Part shown: piece by piece, positions 12,865 to 22,915 of the stretch
How the letters are laid out: each line of letters opens with the position of its first letter
Numbering within the stretch: position 1 is the stretch's first letter
Notes under the pieces: generated by a model
The model's database searches: none
Told to the model about the DNA's origin: nothing
The model's input: the letters and a program-made list of their open reading frames with translations, nothing else
NCBI RefSeq assembly: GCF_027744825.2
Contig: NC_071334.1
Location: 69,401,937 to 69,465,936, forward strand
Reading direction: 5' to 3'
From: Synchiropus splendidus
Taxonomy: Eukaryota; Chordata; Actinopteri; Syngnathiformes; Callionymidae
Length of the DNA: 64,000 bases
Translations under genes and position numbers: made by a program

Positions 12865-13010
12865 GCTTTCATTCTGTCTGTATGGCTGCATGTTTCCTCA
12901 AAGCTTCCGGGTATGGACCATGCAGTACCACCGGAAACAGTGGGGGGGCAGTGCTGCTGTTACTCCCAGATACTGTACGTAGGTCTAATGGGACACGATG
13001 AAGGCATAGC
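12865..13010 (+). mobile_element. Same repeat family, partial copy 2
   Basis: Aligns with the reverse complement of about 22086-22230 through GTTTCCTCAAAGCTTCCGGG, CACCGGAAACAGTGGGGGG and GGGACACGATGAAG. Confidence 0.6.
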
Positions 13011-13400
13011 TTAACTTGGCACAGCGATGACTCGACTTGAACTGACGGGGCCAGGCAAGATGATAACTTCATGGGACTTGACTTGATGTGGAGACTTGAC
13101 TTGACAGGCAGAGATGACTTGACTTAATTTGACCAGAGGACGTGGATGAGCGATGACTGGAAGATGACTAGGCGAGATGTGATGAGAAAAGTCTTGGCTT
13201 AACTTGGCGATCCAATGACTTGACTTAACATGAAGACTCGAATTGACGGGACAAGGCAGGATGATAACTTCTGATGATGAGAATCGACCAGACAGTTACT
13301 TGACTTGATGTGGAGACTTGCCTAAATTTGAGAAGAAGACAGACTTGACATGACAGGGAGAGATGAGATGATGACTCATCTAGACTAGACTCCACCAGAC
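13009..13400. repeat. Diverged tandem duplication, about 190 bp x 2
   Basis: GCTTAACTTGGC, then GGCAAGATGATAACTT and CTTGATGTGGAGACTTG, occur twice in the same order with a period near 190 bp (second unit from about 13196). Both units are dense in GACTTGACTT-like words. Confidence 0.7.
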
Positions 13401-14927
13401 AGCAGGTGCAATCAATGAAGGCGCAGACAGGAAGGCCAGACGAACCCCACCAAAATAAAACAGGAAATAAACAGCATACAAACTGACAGAGGTTCCAAAC
13501 ATGCTTGGCGATGCTTGACAAGGACATGGCACAGGTCTGTCCTCACTTCACATTTCTAACCCTAAGAAACATGTCTGTCACAGGACCATGCCTGAGAGAG
13601 CAGCCAGGGCACAGTAGGGGGCGATGCAGCATCAGTCCAAGCACACGTATTTATCTCCGAGTGAGACGTGGCACCAGTAGCTCTGAAGTTGACTGATGAG
13701 AAATCTGCTTGTGAAGAAAGTCTATTTAGCTTGAAAACGCGCCCTGAAAACACGGCGTGATTGATGGCGCCGCTCTCCGCTGATGAAGACAACCTTCCTT
13801 GGATTGCCTTAAAAACACGAACATCTGATGGAAACGCATTTCGGAGGGAGAAAATGACCTTTAAAAACACGCAGGTGTAGCAACAAGCAGCTGGAGTCAG
13901 CACAAGTGTTTACGTGACTCTCACTCTCGCTTCTTCCCGTCTCGCCCCGGAGGGCAGCAGAGCATTTTTTCATCTCTTTAAAGAATTTATTAGAGTGTGA
14001 CTGCAGTCCGTTCAGACTGGAGATGCCAGCAGATACCTGCGCGCTTGATATTCCGAGTGTCTGACTAATATGACAGCGGGAATGCTGATTAGCTCAAGTC
14101 AGGGATTTAGGCTTGACATTGATGTTATGCTAATGCTCTCACCGTTCCACACACACACACACCACAGAGCAGCGTTAGCCAGGAATTTTCATACGAATTA
14201 CCGGTAATGGAAACGCGTTTCATTCAGCCGATGCAGCTGAGGACATCATCACGGCTGTGTAAACAACACGCTTACAGCCATTCATCCTTGTCTTCCCCCT
14301 TTTTGTCTGCTCCGACTTGTCCCCCGAAAATGGTCTCCCCCCCAAAGAAGAGGAGTCCTACAAACAATACATGACCTTTGATTGAGCACGCCGTGATGTA
14401 TTATGCATCACAGGAGTGTAAAATATAAATCATCAGCGTGTGCGTTTAATTTTTTAAGCAGGAGGGCGGTTAACCCCGCCAGCTCGCGCGGACTGGTAAG
14501 TGGCAGCTTGGTATCGGGGAGGCAAACAATAGCAGTCAGTGTGACAGAAGCCTCAGCGGGACGAGCCCGGCGCACATCGCTGCGCCTTTTTTTTATTGGA
14601 GAAATCAATTTATCTCACACATACGAGGCTTTTCTCAAACAACTCTGCGGGTTATTGGATGCGACAGCCCAACTGAGTCCAGGGGTGAGTGGAAAGGAAG
14701 GGGATTTTTATATTTGTTCAAGGCATTGCTGGCTCACTCTGGTATCGTTTGGAAATCTCAAAAGGAAAACAGTTTGTTTTTTGACATTTTACTTTATCAT
14801 TTGTAAATTTAAAAAGCAAGCTGCCTTTCAACAATTCAGACGGATTGATTCTCAAGACTTTAAGAAGAGATTTTACTTCTAAAACTAGTAAATCGCTTTA
14901 TTTGATTGTGTTTCAGAGACTTTGAAA
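13401..14927. other. Intergenic, no gene
   Basis: The 159-codon + frame at 14403-14882 has no family resemblance. 13970-14130 looks unique and could be a regulatory element. Confidence 0.5.
14149..14163. repeat. Short (CA)n tract
   Basis: About seven CA units. Confidence 0.9.
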
Positions 14928-15428
14928 TACTGCAAATTCCGGACAAAAGCCATCGTCACAAAATATAAGACAGAAAATAGATTTGCTCATACATATGTAG
15001 AAATGCTTACAACGATCACTTCTGAACTAGTTTTGAAAACGGTGTCCAGCATGGAGACCGACTCATGAAACGAACTGGGCAATGTTCTCAACTTGAATCA
15101 TGAACTCCTCACATCTTTTGTTGACAGCGCTCAAACTGTGCCTGTGTGTCAGAGGTTCATCACCACAGCTGGTCTCAGCTGCTGCTTCTTGTCTCCGCTC
15201 CTCCAGGTGATCGGCTCTGTTGGCGGAGCTGTGGACACGCGGGCGACAACAGCACATTTTGAGCATTTTACGGGAAATAAAACGCCCGTGATTTCACCGG
15301 TTTGATGTGACAACGTTCACTGTGTTTGACTCGTTTGACAGTAAAAATCCATATATTAGCCACGTGGTCAAACTGCCAGAAAATGTTTTACTGTAATTGT
15401 CCTCTTTAAAACAGCCAAACATACTGAC
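14928..15428 (-). mobile_element. TIR element in the duplicated aqp3 intron segment
   Basis: On the minus strand this follows the pseudo-exon exactly as 26153-26520 follows the live exon 3. Shared blocks include GGCTAATATATGGAT, CAGCTGAGACCAGCTGTGGT and GGAGTTCATGATTCAAG. The far end carries TACTGCAAATTCCGGAC, an inverted match to TACCGTGAATTCTGGAC at the start of the intron-3 copy, so these are the termini of a DNA transposon-like repeat. Confidence 0.75.
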
Positions 15429-15591
15429 CAAAATACATGCCATATACGATCACAGTGCCCACAAATGCTCCGAAACACAAAGGACAGTCTGAACTTCCTC
15501 CATGGCTCCCTCCCCAGAAAGCACAGCGTGAAGGTCACTGCACTCCATATAGACTCATCGTTGTATAAACTGCAGGGTTCAGACCACGTGG
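15429..15591 (-). pseudogene. Inverted, broken copy of aqp3 exon 3
   Basis: Read on the minus strand, 15540-15429 matches aqp3 exon 3 at roughly 85% of positions by eye. It encodes [17 protein letters not shown], then a net 8-nt deletion shifts the frame, after which the next frame reads GAFVGTVIVYGMYF. A GT donor (gtcagt) follows at the homologous place. The start of the exon (GTGGTCTGAACCC) is separated by about 29 inserted bases, which destroys the NPA box. No other aqp3 exon was found nearby. It is a pseudogene fragment derived either from this gene or from a lost paralogous copy. Confidence 0.85.
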
Positions 15592-15699
15592 AAAAAAGTA
15601 ACGGCATATAGTTCGGAATTTACAGTCATCAGAAAAAGTTCATGACAATTCGATAGATAGATAAATGTGTCAAGTGTGATGGCGCTCGCTCATCATCGT

Positions 15700-16180
15700 T
15701 GACAAGGTCTCTTCCCTTTTTTGAGGACTGTGCAGTAGCGATGGGTTGGTGAGGCATCATGAAACAGTTGCAGGGTTGAAGAAATTGTGTCCTGATTTGG
15801 TAGAAGTTTCATGACACAGTGTCCTGATTTTCAGAGGCCACTAGATGGTGCTTTTTGTTTTGAAATGATGTGAGATTTCATTGCATTAGTGGTTCGAGTC
15901 CAAACATTTTACAGCAGACAGCGCCATCTGGTGGCCTCTGAAAATCAGGACACTGTGTCATGAAACTTCTACCAACAATACTGTTAAGGATGTACAGTGT
16001 GCTCTGCTGTTGTACAGTTTCTGAGGGGATGGAAGAGAGAAGAAGTCTCGAGTCATGGAGAGACGAGTTTGGGTCATGGCTGCCCTTGTGAACAGTCCTT
16101 GGGACACAAAGAGAGTCACCGCCGAGGCACCAGAACTCAGCCTAAACATGCACCATGAAATGGTCTGATATCGTTTACGA
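15700..16180 (+). repeat. Direct repeat A of a ~480-bp segment (includes a MITE)
   Basis: Shares GGTCTCTTCCCTT, the fold-back MITE, GATGGAAGAGAGAA and GAACTCAGC in the same order with 18287-18745. Confidence 0.75.
15733..15982 (+). mobile_element. Fold-back MITE, copy 3 (long palindrome)
   Basis: Contains inverted arms 15800-15848 and 15924-15972, complementary at 48 of 49 positions, around a 75-nt loop. Confidence 0.85.
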
Positions 16181-18286
16181 TGTTGGTCCTGGTGAAATGG
16201 GACTGTAATAAGTGTGAAACGGAACTGGAAATATGCCTCGATGATGTCACAAGAATCATCCCGTGTTGAGTCATCCATGAGGTGCCGGTAAACAAAGCCC
16301 TTCAGATTCTGTAGCACAGATGAGAAGCTTAGCCACTGTGTGGCGGCTGGATGCGCGGATGGTGGCGGTGAGCAGGTAAGCCTGTTCTCTCAAGTGGCAA
16401 CCAGCTGCGTCAGAACCTTCATCCTCTGACAAGCATGAGTCAATGCTCCCAGCCCAAAATCAGTTCTGTGTTTGGTCGGACCTGCTCTTTTTCCTTAAAA
16501 GAAAAGAAAAAACACTTAAAAATGTGTCAAGTCTTTGTTGATAATGCTCAAAACTTCATCCACCTTCTGTACTGGAAGTGGGACCCTGACCATTCTTTGT
16601 GCTGCATCATACAACTTCATGTAACTTCAGTAAAAATACACTCACAATATGAGGACAAACTAAATAGAGAAGAAAGTTTTGCCATTTAAATAATTTCAGT
16701 TCTTGATCTGTTTCGAAGAAATGGCTTCTTTTGCAGTGATGAATAAATGTCCGTGTTGATGTATGATTGATGTTTCTGGATTCAGTTTGGTCTCAGCCTT
16801 GGTCTTGGCCCCGCATCATTGGGCTTGATCTTGGTCTTATGCTGTGTGTGCTCTGGTCTTGACACGGTTTTGACTACAACTCTACCTGGCACTGTGGTAC
16901 CACTTCACTTTAAGTTGCTTTGACTGCGCGGTAGAAGCACAGCAGCGAGTACTCTAATGGTGGGGTGTTGGAAATACACCTCCCGCGTACCTCCGCACGT
17001 CCGTTCACTCGTGAGAATTACTACCAAGAATCCAACAACTTATATCCAAGAATTTATCCCTTGACAGAGGAGTCCAATACAAGAGCAGAATTCTGGATCA
17101 GCAGCGACGCCTGACATAGCCTGAGCAGAAGTCCAGTAGAGCGACAAAAAACTATCTGAGGTCTTGATCCTTTATACACAAAAGTTTCTCCACGTGGGCT
17201 CCGTCCTCGTCCGATTGGTCCTCGGTAGTTGACGCGAGTCCCGGTCGCTGGCTCCCACGTAACCATGGCAATGATCACAAGGCATGCGCGCACGTTCCGG
17301 ACCCCAATGGCTCTTATCAGAACCAGCTCCTTCCAGCTCTGGAGAAGATGGTACTTCCCAGCCTACTTCCTCCAGTGTGGTTGAACTCCACCTGCAACTT
17401 CAAATTCTCTCACACACACTCAGCCACAGTCCCTCATCCAGCATTCCTGCATCTGTGAATCACGTCTTTATCAGTGCCACAAACAATGGATAATATTCAT
17501 GCTGTAGAATGAATGCACTATTCCCATTGGGAGCAACAATGGCGACTCGTGGTGCTGAGAGTCAGGTGCGGACATGGCCCTCCACTGAGAGGCCTTCGCT
17601 AAACGCAGTGGTCCAAAAGTGTTTGGAGCTTGTGGGTGGGAGACATTTGGCATCCTGTAAAGACCGGAGTGAACCACAAAGATACAGCCTGATAGGAACT
17701 GCTCCATCTGTTGGGATGAAAAACTTCATTGTAAAAGAGGACAACTATCAAGAGGAGCCAATCAGAGTGAAACAGCAAGTCATTGTAATTGCGAAGCTTT
17801 CGGAGATAAAGCATGGGCCCTGTCTCCTCAGGCTATTCCCACCACACGGATATGCTGAGCTCAGCAGACAATGTGGACGTCTTAATTACAGCGGGAGATA
17901 ATGATAACAGTGGCGGCAGGGCCGGGCGCTACCCAGACGTTCACGAGGAGATACCTGTGAGGAGATAGCAGGAGTAGCTCCGCCTGTCTGATCCCTCCAT
18001 CCTGGTAGATTAGCGCCCATGAGCTACTTCAACTGCTGAAGGTTAAAGACTTCTGGTGGGTTAAAGGGAAGTAAACAACCGAGACACAAGGTGAAGCGGC
18101 GCCTCCAGAGATAATCAGAACACACAGCTGCTTCACTACACTGACTCCGCTCTCTGCATGTTGATGTCCGATTATCCTGCGGTCAAAATGAGTCAGGTTC
18201 CGAAGATCTGGAAGGAGACGATATTACAACTGCACTTGAAACCGATGTCCATGGATCATGCCGCTGTTTCCCTCAACTGTCGACAG
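16181..18286. other. Intergenic, nothing recognised
   Basis: No gene, TE or RNA is identified. ORFs of up to 130 codons lack known motifs. Confidence 0.65.
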
Positions 18287-18745
18287 TTGAGAAGGTCTCT
18301 TCCCTTCTATGAGGACTGGGAAGTGGTGATGGATACATGAGGTTTCATGAAACAGTGTTGCAGGGCTGATGAAACAGTGTCCTAATTCTCAGAGGCCACT
18401 AGATGGCGCTCTTGGTTTAGAAATGATGTGGGGTTTCACTGAATGAGTTGTTGACGTCCAAAGATTCTACAGCTGGCACCTGGTGGCCTCTGAAAATCAG
18501 GACAATGTTTCATGAAACCACCATCCCTTCAGTACTGTGTCATGAAACTTCAGCTACCCATCACTACTGTTGCTCTACTGTGGGGATGGAAGAGAGAAAA
18601 AGTCTTGTCATGTCGTGGAGAGGCGAGTTTGGGACGAGGCTGAGACTGCTGGCCTCATGAACAGCGTTGGGACAAACACAGAGCCACCGATGAGGCTCTG
18701 GAACTCAGCTTAAATATGCAGGATGCAATGGTCATACATCGTCTA
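18287..18745 (+). repeat. Direct repeat B of the ~480-bp segment
   Basis: Partner of 15700-16180. The shared sequence extends beyond the MITE on both sides, so it is either a larger repeat family or a local duplication. Confidence 0.75.
18322..18569 (+). mobile_element. Fold-back MITE, copy 4
   Basis: Starts AGTGGTGATGGATACATGAG and ends CTACCCATCACTACT. It lies inside a larger segment shared with 15700-16180. Confidence 0.8.
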
Positions 18746-18851
18746 CCAAAATGTGAATTTCATGTCTTCTGCATATGATGTCAATCTTCAGTTCTTTCTG
18801 GAGCTGCTGGGATGAAGAGCAGTAGTCATTGACCATAGTTCTTTGTACTGT

Positions 18852-19023
18852 AGGATGAAGTTTCATGAAACTGTGTCTTGATTTGAAGCCACTGTCTGCT
18901 GTAGAATGTTTGGTCTTGAGCAACTGATTCAATGAAACCTCACCTCATTTCTAAACCAAGAGCGCCATCTAGTGGCCTCTGAAAAGAGCACGGTTTCGTG
19001 ATACCTCATCTCCCCATCACAGG
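18852..19023 (-). mobile_element. Fold-back MITE, copy 5, partial
   Basis: Contains GAAGTTTCATGAAAC at the left and AGCGCCATCTAGTGGCCTCT at the right; internally shortened. Confidence 0.7.
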
Positions 19024-21109
19024 TTCTTGGCGACTTCAGTCACGTGAGCTGAGCCAAAAGAAGCTCTTTTGACCGGGAGATTTCTGTCTCCTGCAGTCAG
19101 AATGAGGTCACAGGTCGACCAGAGTTGGTCCACAAGTGTCTGCACTGCTTCTCAGTGATAGGGTGAGATGTCACATCCAGAAGAGAGAAGCTGGTTGAGG
19201 TGTCAAGGGCATCCATTCAGGATGCGTCCAAGATGCTTGTCATACCACGATGAGACCATCATGTCATGATGTCGCTCAGTTGTTATGGGAACTCCTCAGT
19301 TTTCTTCCCTGAGCTGCAGACAGTTTCTACTTTTGCTCTTTGCAGAACATCTGTTACCATTCTGAGATATTTCTTAGCCCAAGTTATAATGTGATCAGCA
19401 AATTAATGGCACCAATTAAAGCTGTTTTTACAGCTGTTTTTTGTCTGTCTGAATAGGAATGGAGAAGAAAACGTGGAAGAGGTCTTTAAAGACAAATGCT
19501 CCAACCTCCAAGGACTTTTTCCAAGGACTTTTTCTATTGAGTGTTTTGTGGCAGATTTTGGAAAAACTGTGGGGAAAGTTGAGATCATTTATGCTTCTGG
19601 AACAACATGAAGGGAAATAAGGACTTTTGCAAATGAGCATGTAAAAAAAGTTTGTTTTTAGTCAAAAAATAAATAAATAAATGTTGATGCTAAATATTGA
19701 AGGATCATGAAACAAGTCCATATTTTTTATCATGATGTTCGGTTTGTATGTAGTGAGCACTCGATGTTTTGTTACAGAGCTCCTCACAGGGGAGGAGACT
19801 GATGGATGTTTGGATGGGCGGAGTCTATTCCGCATTTCAATCATGGGAATTTGGACATTTATGAATGGATTCAGAACAGTTCATGACTGAATTGTGACTC
19901 TTGACAGCAATATTTGTGGGCAAATGTCTATGTTTGGTGTCGCACATGACTTTGTCTCAACAAGGAGGGAGGGAATATGATACTGCACATGTTGCGTAGA
20001 GGTGAAGGCGAAAGGAGACTAAAGCGACAGGTGGAGTTGGGGGGAAAGTCGAGGTCATTGGACGAAATTGCAGCACCTCGCAGAATTCACAGGGAGTGGT
20101 TGGAATGAATAGTTGTTGCTGCAACATCACCATCTCCTGGAGGGATTGACATATGTTTACGTTTACCTTTGACCTGCGACAATATGGTCGCAGAAAAAGA
20201 CGCAACATGCTTGAGGCCGTTAAGGTTCAGCAAACTTTGGTGGCTTCATGGATCAGAGATATGGACCACCTTGTTTTGCGATCTGGTCTCAGCGACCTCA
20301 GGTGAGTTCACTGTGACCCAGCAAACAAGGATTCAGCTTGAGGCTGAACCTCAGGAGGAGGGTGAGTCAGTATGTACTGTCTGTGTTAACATGCTAATTT
20401 ACCAAAGAATCCCAGGCGGAGGGCCAGATGACAAAGCCGTCACATCATCTGTCAGATGTTTGAAACAATGTTTTAAATCTGAATCTGAACCGCCGGCGTC
20501 ACCCCATCAGTCCAGTGTCACAAAGGGCCGACTCATCCATCCATAATGTCATTGGCTTCTTTGACTCGCAGAAACCCACATGACAAGTGTCGGAAGCCCA
20601 ACAGTGGAGGAAGAGTTCAGAGCCACAGCGACATGACGGATGTGGACTTGCTGCCAAAGCAGGCGATCGGGAGATAAAAGCCGCTGATTTTGTTCGAAGG
20701 AAATCTTTAGAATCACCAATTAGCTGCGTGCAAACTCTGACTTCTTCTTGGGTGGTTTTGTTTGCAGTCTGTGTAATTTAATTACCAGGACTGAGCCTTG
20801 GCACGTTGTTGCCCAACCAGACTTCACTGACTGGTCTCATCCTTCTAGGCCGATGCAGCCATGTCTCCATGGCAACCAGCCTTAGCTGGTTTAACTGGTG
20901 AGCAACACGCGTTGTCTCATACGCTGTTGTTTTGTGCGTGTAATAGCCTCCAGGTGATTGAAGTTCCCATGGACAGCAATACTGCACCGTTCTGGAAGAG
21001 GCCTTATACCATGGTGCAGCTGTATAATTATACACGTCGTAGCATGTGGTTCACTACAGACAAGGCTCAGAAGGAGTCGACTATTTTATTGCATCTTCAT
21101 CTAAAGATG
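19024..21109. other. Intergenic, nothing recognised
   Basis: A small AAAT-rich run at 19666-19682. No gene signs up to the LINE at 21110. Confidence 0.65.
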
Positions 21110-21395
21110 AACGCCACTTTCTACCGATGCACATTAATCCCATCTTTGTTCCAGTCCATCCTCACCTCCTCCATCACTGTCTGGTACAGCAGCGCCACCT
21201 CCAGGGACCAGAGCAGACTGCAGCGCATCGTGCGTTCTGCTGAGAAGGTGATGGTTGCAGCCTGCCACCTCTTCAGGACCTGTATGTCTCCAGGACCCAG
21301 AGACGTGCAGGTGGGATCAGAGCCTTCGACCCTTCTCACCCTGGTCATGGACTGTTTGTTCCATGGCAATAAACTTGAATCTGATTCTGAGTGTA
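21110..21395 (+). mobile_element. LINE 3' end (jockey-superfamily RT C-terminus), family 1
   Basis: Translation shows SSITVWYSSATSRDQSRLQR and [16 protein letters not shown], the end of a CR1/L2-like reverse transcriptase ORF. It then runs GGCAATAAACTTGAATCTGA as the element's 3' terminus. Confidence 0.8.
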
Positions 21396-21889
21396 ACAAG
21401 GCAGCACAACTTCAAAAGATCAGGGACACTCTCTATTCACACAAACAGGGTGAAGTCATTGCTAGAAGGATGACATCAATGTGCTGATGCAGGACGATCC
21501 AGCTGGGGGGCAACAACAGAACATTGGAGCGACAGTGACTCTGGAGGTTTAGTGGGTCGTCCGAGTGCCGGTCGATCAAATCCAAATCGCTTACTGTCGT
21601 AGTGTCCTTGGGCAAGACATGCCTTGTCTGACTGTGGATGAATGATCGTAGAGGTGGAAGGGACTGTTCGGAGCATATGGGCAGTGCGGCAGTGGCCACA
21701 AATATAATGGGTCTGACTGAAATGGAAATTGTTTCCGCTGCCACTGGAGACTTTTGGCGACTTTTCAAACTGTCCCGGCGACTTTTATTTTTGAAAAGCA
21801 ACTTTTCGCAGTCAAGTTTTCGATCAGAAACTTCCATTGCTCATGTGAAAGGCCTAAGTCACCCAAGTGTTACAGAGCAGCGCCGTCTG
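21396..21889. other. Intergenic, nothing recognised
   Basis: Lies between a LINE end and a degenerate repeat; no gene. Confidence 0.7.
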
Positions 21890-22275
21890 CTGTCAGTCTG
21901 CTGACATCATTTACTGTTCACCAATATATCCACCAGGGGGCAGTCCAGAAGTCAAAAGTGTATGACAAGGACGAACTCCAAAACCAACATGGCGACTGTG
22001 GAACAACTATTGATAATGTACCTCTCACACAAAAGGCAGGCGCTGAGGAGGTTATATATATCGCCACTGGAGGACGGAGAATTGCCGAAATTGTTACCTC
22101 TTCTTCGTGTCTCACCAGAGCTACGTATCGGATAGTAACAGCCACTCTGCCCCCCATGGTTTCAGGTGGTCCGTTTGGCCCGTATCCATAAGCATTGTGG
22201 AAACGTGCAGAACTACGGAGGAGATGAAGACAGAGCACGGACAGAAGGCGTCAACGTTAATGGCTTGACGTTGTT
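21890..22275 (-). mobile_element. Same repeat family, copy 3, upstream of aqp3
   Basis: Inverted relative to 1600-1930. It lies about 470 bp upstream of the aqp3 TATA box. Confidence 0.6.
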
Positions 22276-22746
22276 GACACCTTGGCCAGTCAATGAAAGG
22301 CAGTGTTTGACCATCCAGTAAAGGTAGTGCCTTTAATGATCATGCCACATAAGGTGCCACATATACCAAGCCACATCTAACAGGAAGTAGCGATGAGCGC
22401 TCACGTGCGTCAACCATCACATGACCTTACCCCAACCACCTCCCCTTGAAAGTCATGTAAGAGAGGAGTCATTTGATGCCGGTGCCAGTTGAGGTTTTGC
22501 AACAATGAATTTGCGGCCCAAAATATGCTCCTCTTGTGGCGGAATGAAACAGCAAGCTCCACATCATTACGGAGGAGAGACTGTCAAACATGTCTGATGC
22601 ATCTTTGTATGCGACTGAATCACTACAAGTGTGTTCTGGTTGAGGTCACAGACGAGTGAATGAAGTGCTAAGAGAGTGAATGCGGGGAAGTATTCAGAAT
22701 GGGCAGGCTGTTTTTCAAAGAGGGTGTGGAGCACCCGTGGAGGAGC
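22276..22746 (+). promoter_or_regulatory. aqp3 upstream region
   Basis: 471 bp of repeat-free DNA directly before the TATA box, the likely proximal promoter. No specific factor site can be named with confidence. Confidence 0.5.
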
Positions 22747-22754
22747 TATATAAA
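22747..22754 (+). promoter_or_regulatory. TATA box of aqp3
   Basis: TATATAAA stands 61 bp before the aqp3 ATG. A start site about 30 bp downstream would leave a short 5' UTR of roughly 30 nt, so exon 1 probably carries both the UTR and the ATG. Confidence 0.75.
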
Positions 22755-22807
22755 CGGATGAACAGATAGTTGACACAACAGCTCTGGGACACTCTAGCAA
22801 CTCCATC

Positions 22808-22915
22808 ATGGCCAGACCAAAAGAGGTTCTCCAGAAGCTTGCAGCGGCCCTCCACATTCAGCACGTGCTCCTGCGTCAGGCCCTGGCGGAATGCCTGGGA
22901 ACCCTCATTCTGGTG
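22808..22915 (+). CDS. aqp3: aqp3 exon 1
   Basis: Encodes residues 1-36, the cytosolic N-terminus and the start of membrane helix 1. It ends in phase 0 before a gtgagt donor. The first ATG after the TATA box is used. Confidence 0.93.

Noticed and set aside
14403..14882. 159-codon + frame
   Set aside because: No recognisable motif, no poly(A) signal, and composition like the surrounding intergenic DNA.
20861..21487. 208-codon open frame, one of the longest in the window
   Set aside because: Its second half is the C-terminal tail of a LINE reverse transcriptase and the first half has no support, so it is a transposon relic.
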